A stretch of DNA of 64,000 bases from Porodaedalea pini (lineage: Eukaryota; Basidiomycota; Agaricomycetes; Hymenochaetales; Hymenochaetaceae). The translations under genes were made by a program, and so were the position numbers. Positions 34,690-46,412 of this stretch are shown here, piece after piece. The notes beneath the pieces are model-generated. The model worked only from the letters and a program-made list of their open reading frames with translations, had not been told where the DNA came from and ran no database searches. The stretch is from NCBI GenBank assembly GCA_002794775.1, contig NBAY01000022.1, forward strand, positions 124,001 through 188,000. The letters run 5' to 3'. Positions within the stretch are counted from its first letter, which is position 1. Each line of letters begins with the position of its first letter.

Positions 34690-36793
34690 ATGAGGATATG
34701 CGGCGCTCTTCTAGCATCGCTGCTCGTAACAGGAGCAGCTGCGGCTGTTCCGTACGATGAGCTTGAAATGCAGACAGTGTTCGATGCGCTTACTTCTGCC
34801 GGTTACTCGGACGCTGTGTACAACCTGGGCAATGTCGCGCAGGACATTTCGAACGCGGTCGTTCAAGGACGCAAGAACATCCTGGATGGTGCGAAGAAGC
34901 TTGCTGCTGAAGCTGGGCAGACAGTTCAGCGTTACGTGAAGGACGGCGCGATGCGCGACTTCATCCAGCAGCAAGGAATTTCGTGTGCGTATCCATGCCT
35001 TGTGACGGGCTTGAGATTAGAGCTCGTGCTAATCCTGCTCTTCAGACGAGCTATTTAAGAATCCTGTGCTCAAAGACTATCAGATGCGCGTGACCGAACC
35101 AAAGCTATGCGATCCCGATGTGCAGCAGTATTCTGGGTACTTGGACGTCACAGACGGCAAGCATCTGTTCTTCTGGTAAGCTCCAGTAAACTTCCATATC
35201 ATATTGTATTGTATAAAAAGCGCTGACATATCACAGGTTCTTTGAATCGAGAACTTCCCCTGCGGATGCACCGCTTATTCTTTGGCTGAGTGGTGGTCCA
35301 GGCTGCAGCTCTTCCACCGGTCTCCTCTTCGAGCTCGGGCCTTGCAGCGTCGCCAATGAAGGCAGTAACGTTACCTACAACCCGCACAGCTGGAACTCGA
35401 ATGCGAACATCATATTTCTCGATCAGCCCGTTAATGTCGGATACTCCTACACCGATGATGGCTCGTCTGTAAACAATAGTCCGGCGGCGGCAGAGGATGT
35501 ATTGGCGTTTCTACAGCTCTTTCTCACGCGCTACCCGAAATATGCTGATGCTCCGTTCCACATCGCTGCGGAGAGTTACGGCGGAACGTACGCGCCGAAT
35601 TTTGCGAGCGTTATCTACAAACACAACAAGGCCTTGGAGCTCTCTCCGAAGAACGACAATGTCGTCAAGATAAATCTGGCGTCCGTTATGATTGGAAATG
35701 GGATGACGGATCGGTACATCCAGGATGCGACAATTCCGACTTTCGCTTGCGACGGCCCGTTCCCTATTTACGATGATCCCAACGGCCCTGAGTGCACTTC
35801 GCTCCGAGGAAAGGTGCCGACATGCCAACGCCTTATCGACGCGTGCTACAAGTACAACTCTCGTCTTGCATGCGTCCCTGCTGGACTTTACTGCAATGCT
35901 CAGCTCTATGGGCCTATCCAACGTCAGCCACGGCTTTCAAATATACGTACGCAGCTCTTGCCTGTTCTGACGTATTTTGTCTTTCAGAGAGCGGAAAGAA
36001 CCCGTACGACGTGCGTAAGACGTGCAACCCCGAAGAGGACACGTCGCTTTGTTACAGACAGATGGGCTGGATCGAGACATGGATGAATCAGGAATCGAAC
36101 AAGAAGGCCGTCGGCGCGAATCCGTCGGTCGAATTCGCATCCTGCAATATGCAAGTCAACCAGGCGTTTATGATGCAGGGTGACAGCATGCACAACTCTG
36201 CGCTTCTCCTTTCGGATCTCGTCAATGACGGTGTGCGCCTCCTCATTTACGCCGGTAACGCAGACTATATGGTGCATCACTATAATCAGTATTCCTGCTT
36301 CATTTGAGCTAAAACGTCTGTCATATCTTTAGTGCAACTTCATCGTAATTGTCTTTCCCAAACTCCTTAAAATGAATCGATTGACTAAATAATTCATGTT
36401 TCCAGGGCAACGAAGCATGGGTCGAGGCGCTTGATAGCAAGTTCCACGACGAGTTCGTTGTCAACGAGGTTCAGCCATGGATAACTCTCGCTGGTGGTAA
36501 GATCGCTGGGAGCGTGCGCACTGCAGGTGCTAATGAGTTCACCGCTGGCAATGTTACCTTCGTCACCGTCTACGACGCGGGGTGCGTCCGTTCACTCCGT
36601 TTTTGCTTGCCGATGCTCATGACGTTTTTGCGATGTTTCGTTAGGCACATGGTTCCCTATGACCAGCCGGAGGCTGCATTGGTACGTTCTCGTTAGCTAT
36701 TGTGCTGTTTATGATTTATACTGAGGGTTCACACGCTTTTGCACACAGGACCTCCTCACGAGGTGGATTTTCGACGTTCCCCTTGTCAATTAA
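34690..36793 (+). CDS. Secreted/vacuolar serine carboxypeptidase (S10, CPY-like)
   Basis: It removes C-terminal residues from peptides, in the vacuole or outside the cell. The signal peptide is MRICGALLASLLVTGAAAA. Eight exons: 34690-34984, 35046-35175, 35237-35922, 35988-36271, a 12-nt microexon 36333-36344 (CNFI), 36406-36581, 36645-36681 and 36749-36793. Landmarks: LILWLSGGPGCSSSTGLLFE, NIIFLDQPVNVGYSY, nucleophile AESYGGTYAP, acid region LLIYAGNADYMCNFIGNEAW and histidine in GHMVPYDQP. The nucleophile is preceded by Ala-Glu where Gly-Glu is usual. A propeptide-like region of about 100 residues precedes the mature domain (YSGYLDVTDGKHLFFWFFES). It appears complete, about 560 residues, and all joins keep frame. 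Confidence 0.93.
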
Positions 36794-36987
36794 GACCAAG
36801 AAATTCAGTTCTCGCTGTACACTCTGCACCATGTTACCTATCGCTGCATGTCTTCCGACTAATACACATTATTATGCGTTCTATCATAAGCGAATAATAT
36901 GGAAAGTGCAACTTTCATGAACAGAACGAAGTGTATCAAGACCTATGGAGATTCTGGGAGATAAGCTAACGATGCCTCACCTGGGTA

Positions 36988-38351
36988 TTATGATTCCTCG
37001 TCAGCATGCGCGCTGCCCCCGCCACTAGCCGCTTCAATGAGCAGCGTCATGCGTACGTATGCGCCGTCCCGTCCGAAATAGCGTTCGCTCTCAAACGCCC
37101 ACTGCAACACGCCGCGCACACAGTCACCGAGGCCACGTGCATATAGCGCGATCTCTGCATTCATGTCTGCGGGAGAAGCGCATTCCGAGCTTCCGCGGAG
37201 CAGACTGGTTTGCAAAGCGGAGAAGGCACGCAATCGGTCTGCGCAGAGCGATCCTACGCGCTCGATGGCAAGGGACAGATCGACGTCTTGCTCGATCGCG
37301 AGTAGTGTGACGGAATTGCAGACAGAGAACTTGGGGGAGCGGGAGTGGCTGAAGGCTCCTGCACATGCGAAAATATCCTAGCATAGAAAAAGCTAAGCAG
37401 TCAGTTATAGGGCTCCTGTAGAAGACTGCCTTACTAATGCGAAGACGATGGCTTCGGCCGCTGCATCCCGTGTCGATTTGACGGACGAGTTGTTCTGCAG
37501 CACGAGTGGATTGAGTTTTAGGCCATTCGCGTATTCAATGAGTATGAATAAGGGTGCCTGCCAGCCCTGGTCGCGTTGACGAGCAAGATAGGCTTTCAGA
37601 CTTTGCGAGCCCTCGAAACCAGATGATTCCGAAAGCTGCTTAGATAGGAGCTGAAGATAGGAATAGATGGCCATCCGGAAGCGGTCGTACACGTGAATCG
37701 ACTCTGGAGAGCGTTCAAGGCGGTTGAGGATGCTTGACTCAGAGATAGGTGAGATTGCAAGCACCGGTATCATGGATCGTGGGGAGCTGCCCACCTTTGC
37801 AATCCCTTAGCAAGGCCAAAGTTAGAGATTTTTGTACACCCGGGTTCGTTCTCTGCGAGCAGTATGTTCTCCTGGATGCAGTCTCTTGCGGACGCAGGGT
37901 TGCTACCCGCCAAAAGATGCTCAAGGAGTCCGATCCAGGCTAGAAAATCAGCGCATAGTCTCAGCTGAGTACGATCGGCTGTCGGAAAGCACATCGATGC
38001 GAGGAGGCCTGTCTTCAGATCCAACTTCCCATCCTCGTCGTCTTCATCGCCACGCGTACTTGTTGATTGCCGTTCAGGCATTTCCGAACGAATTCCTTCA
38101 ACAGGCCTCGCTTTCTTTAACCGCCAAGCACTTATGCCGATCTCAGTACTTTCCCAGTCGCCTGACGCTTCGGATATTTCTCTGCAGAGCGGGTTGACGC
38201 GGAAGGCGCGCGCAGCGTCCGGTAGGGCAGCGAAGAGATCCGGCAGCTTCAAATTCTGCGAAGAAGCAGGGTTGACGCGATCGGAGGAGTATGGAGTCCA
38301 TGTCAGTACGTTTTGAAGGGAGACTAGAGTCGCTCTGAAAGCTTGGGCCAT
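36988..38351 (-). CDS. Terpene synthase-like protein with degenerate metal-binding motifs
   Basis: Terpene synthases cyclise prenyl diphosphates using Mg held by an Asp-rich motif and an NSE motif. Here exon 1 starts MAQAFRATLVSLQN and contains LKLPDLFAALPDA and TGLLASMCFPTADRTQLRLC, then ADFLAWIGLLEHLLAG where the Asp-rich motif should be. A middle exon (low end 37435) has GWQAPLFILIEYANGLKLNP and AAAEAIVFAL. The last exon (36988-37377) starts DIFACAGAFSHS, exactly where NDxxSxxxE is expected, then NSVTLLAIEQDVDLSLAIER and the conserved closing VLQWAFESERYFG. The scaffold and the C-terminal Arg-Tyr pair are kept, but N, S and E of the NSE motif are Leu, Ala and Ala, and no DDxxD or DExxD is visible. 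The exon 1-2 junction (about 37740-37800) is unresolved. It may be catalytically dead or have a changed function. Confidence 0.7.
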
Positions 38352-39202
38352 CGTCGATCAATGTCGCTTGAGCGATGAAATAGGCGTGAAGTTGCAGTGG
38401 GAAAGTGATCGACGCGTCGACGCGTTTTCATCACGTGCCTCGAACTACTTTGTTCAATTATTGAATTACATAACTTGTACTGTTTACTTATGTCTCTCCA
38501 TGCTCGCTAGCCAAAAACTTCAAGACAACTTTTTCTTCCCTTTCATATCTGCTTCTAGGCAAGTTGCCTCAATCTGACTTGTCCATTTCTCTCAAAAAGT
38601 GACAGTAGAGCTTGTGCTGGCTCAAACCTCCTTCCTGCACCGAATGAACCAGTTATATACGACAGCTCATGTGAACGGTTTAGTCAAGGCAGGGGCCCTT
38701 GGGGAAAGGGGTTAAATTCCAGTCGTGACCGAAGAGTATATCTGCACATGGTCTGTTGCATTTTGTTACACTATAATAATCTATCAGTGACATGCGGAAC
38801 GGGCAGACTCGTGACCCTCAAGAGAGCGATGGGAAATCATCCAAGAAATGAGTTTCAGAGACGAACTCGAGCCATCTGCGCTTCGCTAACACGAGACCAT
38901 CGCAATCGACCATCCGAAGGTAACACCGAATGATCCGGCCTATGTAAGAGATGCCTTCGTGCGCCCATCTAATTTGTGCTGATATTCCATCAGTTTTTCG
39001 CCGGAGCGTTGAATGCAGGGCACTCGTGGTACTATATGATGGGCTTTCAATTCAGTGACGTTCGGCTTGGCCGGGGTGAGCGCGTCATATACGTACGACT
39101 GGTCACGGCGACAAAGGTACAAAAAGGCCGCATTCGCCTGGACTGTTGGAGTTCGAAGATAGTCGTGCTGCTTTCAAGTTTTTGCAGAGAACGCGCCTAC
39201 AA
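38352..39202. other. Divergent intergenic region
   Basis: It lies between the terpene synthase-like gene (minus) and FAD oxidase A (plus) and could hold both promoters. No gene or repeat was recognised. Confidence 0.4.
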
Positions 39203-41290
39203 ATGTGGACCATCGGTATCCGCGGTTTCTGTCCCATCTTGGTCGCACTACTCGTGTTGAGAGTATCAGCATCCGTTGACCCGTTCCAGCGCGCTTGGCC
39301 TCGCGAGGATATTGGGGGTACGAGCAAGGCATGTCAACTACTACAGGAGAGCTTTCCGCATCTCGTATCCTTTCCAGGTAAGCGTCCCATAAGCTTTGCT
39401 CATGCTGATGGAGTTCTCGACCAATATCTCCTTCGGCATTGAGCTAGGCGCCGAGCAGTATAATAACGACACCGAGCACTGGGCCGTTTCAAGTCAGCAG
39501 AATGCAACTTGCTCAATTGAGCCGACAAGTGCGGACGATGTCAGCGCCATAGTGAGCACAGACGTTCGAGTTGCAATACCTGACAGAAACTCATTAGCAT
39601 CTGGCATCAAGATTAGAATAGTAGGAAGGTCAGATATCCGAGCACCGTTTGCTGTAAGTTGAGTAAGCCCGACACAAACTTTTGCTCACCCGTCGGATCG
39701 AAAGGTGAAATCCGGAGGACATGCATACAATCTTGGTCAAAGCTCAACTCCCGGCGTTCAAATCTCAATGGCGCGATTCACAAACATCAGTTACGACGCC
39801 GAGCAAGAGACTGTATCCATCGGGATGGGGTTGACATGGGACCAGATATACGAACAGCTCGATCCACTGGGTGTTATGGTGGTAGGAGGGAGGATAAATG
39901 GAGTCGGTGAATTTGCATACTTTTTTTTAACATGTGTAAAATAACTTTATTTTGCTTTCGGTAGGTGTTGGGGGCTTTAGTCTCGGAGGCGGCTACTCGT
40001 GGAAGTCGAATCAATATGGACTCACCATAGATACTATCGCGGCTCATGAGCTTGTCTTGCCTACGGGCGAGCAGGTTCATGTTACAAATATATCAGATCC
40101 AGATCTCTTCTTTGCACTGAAGGTGAATTTTCTGAAGGATCCAACCTCAAAAATATGAAGCTGAAAATTTGCCATTCCCTTACAGGGAGGTTTGAACAAT
40201 TTCGGCATTGTCACCGGGATAACCCTGGAGGCGCACACACAGACATTCGTATATGTGAGTTTCTTTGGTCCGTATTGATATGAACAGTGCAGATGATCTG
40301 AGGCTCGAACCTCAAGGGTGGATTAATCACGTATGCAACGGACAATGTCACTCTGGATCGCCTTAATAGCGCCAGCAGTAACTTCTCGTTGAACAATACG
40401 GATCCGAAGGCACAGATGATTGTTAATTATGGTTCTGTCAATGGTTCTGTTAGTGGGCTCAACAAGAACTGCTGTACCATGCTCATCTCTTTTCCCTTCG
40501 TCCAGTTCGTAGCCCAAATTCTACTATTCTATGATGCGCCTACGCCTCCACCTGGCGTTTATGATGAAATTCTGGCGATTCCTGCCGTAGCTTCCAATGT
40601 TCAAACTAGTACATTCGTGGACTTCATGGCGTCGTCCGCAGGAGATTTAGGCTTTGGCTCGTTCGGGTGAGCTCCAGATTTTATTTTGTCCAATTATTTC
40701 AAGACATGTACTTATTGAATGGTCTAAGTGTCGCACAACATGCCATCCCGATCACCAAGTATACGCGTCCGGTGCTTGATGAGATGATAACGCAGGTGAA
40801 TGCATTCGGGGAAAAGTTAACGGCGCAGAACAACGATTCTACGATCATAATTATCGTGCAGCCGGAACCGTTCTACAAACCTTTCTCTCATTCTCGTGGT
40901 GGAGCGTACCCGCATCCTCCCAGTCGAGAAGTAACCCCAGCGTGTCCCTTTATTGTCTACACGGCAGATGAACATACTCCATTAGGTGAGCTTAACTCAT
41001 ATATTCTTGTCGAAGTGCTTCATGCTGAAGTTTGTGTGTAACGGTCAGATGTCCAACAGGCCCGTCATGCCGCATTCGTGAATGAGCTGAAGAATTTTAC
41101 TCACCTTATCCAAGCTAAGGCCGTGGAGGAAGGAGTCAGCCGATGGGACGACATACTATATCCTAACTACGCGCTGCTCGATACGCCTTTGGAGTTGCTG
41201 TATGGCTCGAATGTGCAGCGCTTGCGTGCGCTCGCAGCCAAGTACGATCCAGACAGAGTGATGACGTTGACAGGCGGCTTCCGTTTCTAG
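39203..41290 (+). CDS. Berberine-bridge-like FAD-linked oxidase, copy A
   Basis: A secreted flavoprotein oxidase of the VAO/PCMH superfamily (FAD-binding domain 4 plus BBE domain); members oxidise sugars, alcohols or specialised metabolites and make hydrogen peroxide. The signal peptide is MWTIGIRGFCPILVALLVL. About ten exons, among them 39203-39377, 39448-39551, 39612-39653, 39705-39906, 39965-40122, 40186-40254 and from 40317. Landmarks: ATCSIEPTSADDVSAI, IRAPFAVKSGGHAYNLGQ (with the His that normally binds FAD), GVGGFSLGGGYSWKSNQYGL, GGLNNFGIVTGITLEAH, QILLFYDAPTPPPGVYDEI and the BBE domain YDPDRVMTLTGGFRF at the C-terminus. The usual second FAD-linking Cys before VGVGG is absent. It is the only plus-strand member of the six-copy array and the most diverged. 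Confidence 0.9.
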
Positions 41291-41735
41291 GATTAGTCGA
41301 TACTTGTCCTATTCGTTTTGTTATAGGCAGAAACAAAATTTTAGCTGCACGTCTGCAAACAGAATACCTCTACTAAGATTCTGCCTACTTCAAGATCCTG
41401 CAACAGGAATGCATATGGTATGGCTATCGAATAATTACTCTGTATCAAGCTGCAAAAGCCGAATTCGATATGAATGACATTCTAAATTTGAGGACGCGCG
41501 ACTCGACTGAGACATTCCGGTGAAGTATTCTCGCGCAAAAGCACAAAGACTTTTTCTTGGCTACGCTCTCTGCATAGTACGACGTCGAGGCTCAGGTCAT
41601 CTGGAATACGGTTATCTGAGTTTTTCAAAGTACAGTTTTTGGAGCGCTGTTTTTGAGTTTCGGAGATTACGTCCGAAAGCGAGTCAAAAAAGCAGTCGCA
41701 AATTTCGCAAAATTTGAGTCTTCTGTTTAGCGCGA
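41291..41735. other. Intergenic between oxidase A and SHMT
   Basis: No gene was recognised. It contains the SHMT promoter side. Confidence 0.4.
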
Positions 41736-43827
41736 TGCTCAGACTCCTTTCTCGACCACTTCGTACCTCCCTCCCGGCCCTCCGCAGAACGATGGCGTCC
41801 ACTCCAGACTTCGTATGTCGGTTTAGAGCACTAACCTCTACATGTTAACTGATGCGTGAAACAGAACAAGGACCTGTACACGCCGCTCGCCCAGCTCGAT
41901 CCTGATGTACAGAACATCATCGACAAAGAGACGTGGCGCCAGTGGTCTGGCCTTGAGCTCATTGCTTCGGAGGCACGCTTTCAGCATGTATTTAGTGGGC
42001 GAGTAGCTAATCGTTCAACATAGAACTTGACGAGCCGTGCGACCATGGAGGCCAACGGCTCTATCCTCACCAACAAATACTCGGAGGGTCTTCCCAGCGC
42101 ACGGTATTACGGTGGTAATGAGTGGATTGATGAGCTCGAGCAGCTTTGCCGCAAGCGTGCGCTTGAGGCGTTCCACCTGGACCCGGCCAAATGGGGTGTC
42201 AACGTTCAGCCGTACTCTGGAAGCACAGCTAAGTGAGTGCCATCTTATCAATTGCATCTCGAAGGATGGAAACACTATCTCCTTCCTACCTCCTGCGCGA
42301 ACGAGCCGGCATTATCCGGGTTTAACATCTTCATTTGATGTGGGACGGTTTGCCTGAAGGCTCGACTGCGAAGCTGCGCTCTTTACGTAGATAGCCTGCT
42401 GGTGGAGCGACCTTGTTTTCATCTACAATCTGCCTCTATATTACGTCGAGCTGCTGGTTGGACAGTGGATATTTCCATTTGAAATGGCCAGAGTCAATTA
42501 AACGATGTACTGACTGTTCTATAGTTTCGCCGCGTTCACCGCGCTCATTCAGCCACAGGACCGTCTCATGGGTCTCGGCCTTCCGGACGGAGGACATCTT
42601 ACGCATGGCTACTACGTGCGTCGCCTTTTGTGTACCAGTTCTAATGATTGATTTTTCTTTACTGACCTGACCATGTAGACCGCGAAGAAGAAGATCACTG
42701 CGTCCTCGATTTACTTCCAGTCTTTTCCGTACGGTCTCGACCCGTCCACGCAGCTGATTGACTACGTGAAGCTCGCCGAGCAGGCTCGTCTCTTCAAGCC
42801 GCGTTTAATCGTCTGCGGTGCGTCGGCGTACCCACGCGACTGGGACTACGCCAGCCTGCGTGCGACCGCGGACGAGCACGGTGCGTTCCTCTTGGCGGAC
42901 ATTGCGCATACGAGCGGGCTCGTCGCGGCACAGGCACTCGCGAGCCCCTTCGATTATTGTGACGTAGTGACGACAACGACGCACAAGACGCTCCGCGGCC
43001 CGCGTGCGGGTCTCATTTTCTTCCGCAAGGACCTGAAGAACGCAGAGGATCTCGAGAAGCGTGTCAACGAAGCCGTCTTCCCGGCGTGCCAGGGTGGTCC
43101 GCACAACAACGTAAGACATTTTGTTAAAGCTCTCTTTTTTTATGCTCTTCTAAGGAGATTTTAGACCATCGCCGGTATTGCCGTCGCGCTGAAACAGGCG
43201 AGCTCGCCGAGCTGGCAGGCGTACGCAAGGCAGGTCATCTCGAATGCGCAGACGCTCGCTTCGGAGCTTGTCAACTTCGGCTATCGACTCCAAACGAACG
43301 GCACTGATAATCACCTTGTTCTCTGGGATCTTCGGCCTACTGGCGTTACCGGCAGCAAGGTCGAGAAGATCTGTGACCTCGTTGGCATTACTATTAACAG
43401 TTTGTGATTTCCTTGCATATGGCAAGGTCTGTTTTTGACGCGCATTGCTCCGCAGAGAACGCTGTGTCTGGTGACAGTACGTGCCCTTTCTCCCCTTTCT
43501 CACTTGCTTCCTCTAAACTCTTCTACAGAGTCCGCGCAGACTCCCGGTGGTATACGTCTCGGCACGTCGGCACTCACTTCACGCAACATGTCAGAGGCAG
43601 ATCACAAGAAGGTCGCTGCGTTCCTGCACCGTGCTGTGCAACTTTCGCTCGCTCTACAGAAAGAGGCCGGCTCGAAGCTGCTTAAAGACTTCTTGCGCGT
43701 CGCCGAGGCAAGCGAGGACGTCCGCGCTCTGCGCAAAGAGGTGCACACGTTTGCGCGCCAATGGCCCCTCCCTGGTATTGACACGCAGAGCATCAAGCGT
43801 CCTGCAGGCATCGCGGAGGACGACTGA
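41736..43827 (+). CDS. SHM: Serine hydroxymethyltransferase
   Basis: A PLP enzyme that interconverts serine and glycine while loading one-carbon units on tetrahydrofolate. Translation from 41736 gives [19 protein letters not shown], an Arg-rich mitochondrial leader; a second in-frame ATG 19 codons on gives MASTPDF, typical of the cytosolic form. Landmarks across about seven exons: [108 protein letters not shown] (PLP lysine in HKTLRG), ACQGGPHNN and [13 protein letters not shown]. The last exon ends AGIAEDD at 43827. It is complete. It splits the oxidase array, with copy A on one side and copies B-F on the other. Confidence 0.95.
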
Positions 43828-44295
43828 TTTATGGGTGATCTCTTGTCTAGTTAGAATTGGTTTGCATTTATTTTTTTTCTCTTCATGTTTTCAACAAAAA
43901 GACACATGTATGTAGCATAACACATAGGTCTCGAGATCTCAACATCCATAGACCACTGAATCTGACCGCCCTTCGAGCATCCTATACATTTGTATCTGCC
44001 GTTACTCGTGCCGTTGGAAGGGCTGCAAATTTCAACTCTGGCGCAACACTATGCAACACTATACTTCCCATTTTCCAACCCACGGTCGCCCCGATTGGCC
44101 CGAAAATATTTCTCATGACTTCTATTTCAACCTTTCCGGATAACTTCAAGAAAAAAAGCTCAAAGTTGAAGCTATCTGGATGATCATGAGTGTATCCTGT
44201 CGGGGCTAGTTCTGAGCCTGAGTTATCTACAATAGAATTTCCTTCGGTTCGGCCACCCTTCCTGGTCTCGCCGAAATATGAGAGATACAACTCAA
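43828..44295. other. Intergenic, convergent 3' ends of SHMT and oxidase B
   Basis: No gene was recognised. The SHMT gene (plus) and oxidase B (minus) converge here. Confidence 0.4.
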
Positions 44296-46412
44296 CTAAT
44301 TTACCTGAGTCTGGAAACGAAAGCCCCCGGTCAGTGTCATCACTCTGTCCGGATCGTACTTGGCCGCGAGCGTTCGCAAACGCTGGAGGTTTGATCCATA
44401 CAGCAGTTCCAGCGGCGTATCAATCAGCGCATAGTTGGGGTACAGAATATCGTCCCATCGACTGACTCCTTCCTCCACTGCCTTTGCTTGGATGATACGA
44501 GAGAAGTTCTTAACCTCCTCCATGGCTTCGGCCTGACGGGCAATGCGGCCAGCTGGCATTAATATTGGCATTGGCACTTTTAGTATAATACTTCCTCTCC
44601 GTGATAGAACACACCTAATGGAGTCCCTGGGTCTTCCTGATACGCGACGGAGGGCGATGCGGGAGTCACTTCTCGGCTTGGAGGATGCGGGTATGCGCCT
44701 CCACGCGAATGCGAGAACGGGTTCAACAGTGGCTCCGCATTTATGCTCACGACGACTATAGAGCCGTTGTTCTGCGCCGTCAATCTTGCACCAAAAGCGT
44801 TCACCTGCGCCACCATCTCGTCGAGTAGTGGTTTCGTATACCGCACGATCGGGACGACGTGCTGGGCGGCACTATGATGAACGATTGGAAGGAGTTTCTA
44901 TGATGGTACGATCAACGACTATTATGCTTACCCGAATGGACCTATACCAGGATCTGTTGTTCCGAACGTCGACATGAAATCCACAAAAGATTGCGTCTTT
45001 ACATCTTTAGTTACAGTAGGGATGGACAAAATCGCATCATATACGCCAGCAGGAGGAGTGGGCGCGTCATAGAATAACAGAATCTGTGCCATAAACTGTA
45101 TAGGAAAAGAAAGGAAAGGCGCGTGAATGCATTTCTTACTTCGTGCATCACGGAATTTCTGACCTGATTGTTGTTCGAAGAATAAACGGTCACTAACTGA
45201 GCCTTCGTATCCGTATTATTCTGTGAGAAGTCGCTGATTGCAGTGTTGAGACTCTCAATAGTGTTCATTGAATGTGTAAGTGAACCGCCCTTTTGCTCAA
45301 CGTTAATCTTGAGCTGTCTGTTATTTAGAGTCCGGAAATGAGCTCACGAATACAAGTGTTTGGTTGTGCGCCTCGAGAGTTATTCCGGTGACAATTCCGA
45401 AATTATTCAACCCTCCCTACACATGAAATTTCACGCGTCAAGTTAGGAAGACTTACCTCTTCGGATTCCTAACAACGAAGTACAAACTCACCTTCAGCGC
45501 AAAGAAAAGGTCAGGCTCCGACGCATTCGTGACATGTACCAACTCTCCTGAAGGCAGAACCAACTCATGGGACACAATGGTGTCTATCAAGAGACCAAAC
45601 TGATCCGTCTTCCATGAATATCCACCTCCCAGACTATAGCCTCCCACACCTATCGAAATCGAATTATTAAGCTCAGCCCATTTTACTCTAAAACACGAGA
45701 AAAAAGGTACACACCGACTCCGTCTATTCTCCCACCTGCCACCATTACTCCCAGTGGTTCAAGGTGTTCGTAAACTTGGTCCCATGTCAACCCCATCCCA
45801 ATGGATACAGTCGCTCGCTCGGCATCGTAGCTGATGTTTGTGAATCGTGCCATTGAGATCTGTACGCCGGGAGTTGAGCTCTGACCAAGATTGTATGCAT
45901 GTCCTCCTGATTTCACCTTTCGATATGACGGGTGAGTAGAAGTGTATGTTAAGCTTACTCAACTTACAGCAAACGGTGCTCGAATGTCTGGCCTCCCTAT
46001 TATCTTTATCTATATCCCCGATGACTATGGGTGTCTTTTTTAAGGAGAAATCGTCTGTGCTCACTATAGCGCTGACATCCTCCGTGCTCGTCGGCTCAAT
46101 CGAGCATGTGGAATTCTGCTCGCTTGAGACGTAGAAATGTTCAGTGTCATTGGTATATTGCTCAGTGCCTGTAATCCAATACCAGGGGAATTCTTCATCA
46201 ATAGCTCCATCCACACACAAGAGCTTCAAGATATGCTTGCCTGGGAACGAGACAAGTTGCGGGAAGCTCTCGTTCAGCAACTGGCATGCCTTGGTTGCTC
46301 CAGATAGGTCTTTAATGTCTTTGCGATGAATAGAGGAGACGAAGGCGGAAGCCCGCAGCACGAAAAACGCGAATATGACAGTATGGATCCTGTGGATACT
46401 GATGAACATCAT
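44296..46412 (-). CDS. Berberine-bridge-like FAD-linked oxidase, copy B
   Basis: Same family and exon plan as copy A. It starts MMFISIHRIHTVIFAFFVLR at 46412 (signal peptide) and stops at 44296. Landmarks: STCSIEPTSTEDVSAI, RAPFA then KSGGHAYNLGQSSTPGVQ, TWDQVYEHLEPLGVMVAGGR, GGYSLGGGYSWKTDQFGL, VLPSGELVHVTNASEPDL, ILLFYDAPTPPAGVYDAIL and SRWDDILYPNYALIDTPLEL. The first intron has a GC donor (GCAAGC at 46240) where copies A, E and F have GTAAGC. Reading through that intron stays open, so intron retention would not truncate the protein at once. The C-terminus is GGFRFQTQVN rather than GGFRFQD. No disabling lesion was found. Confidence 0.88.
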
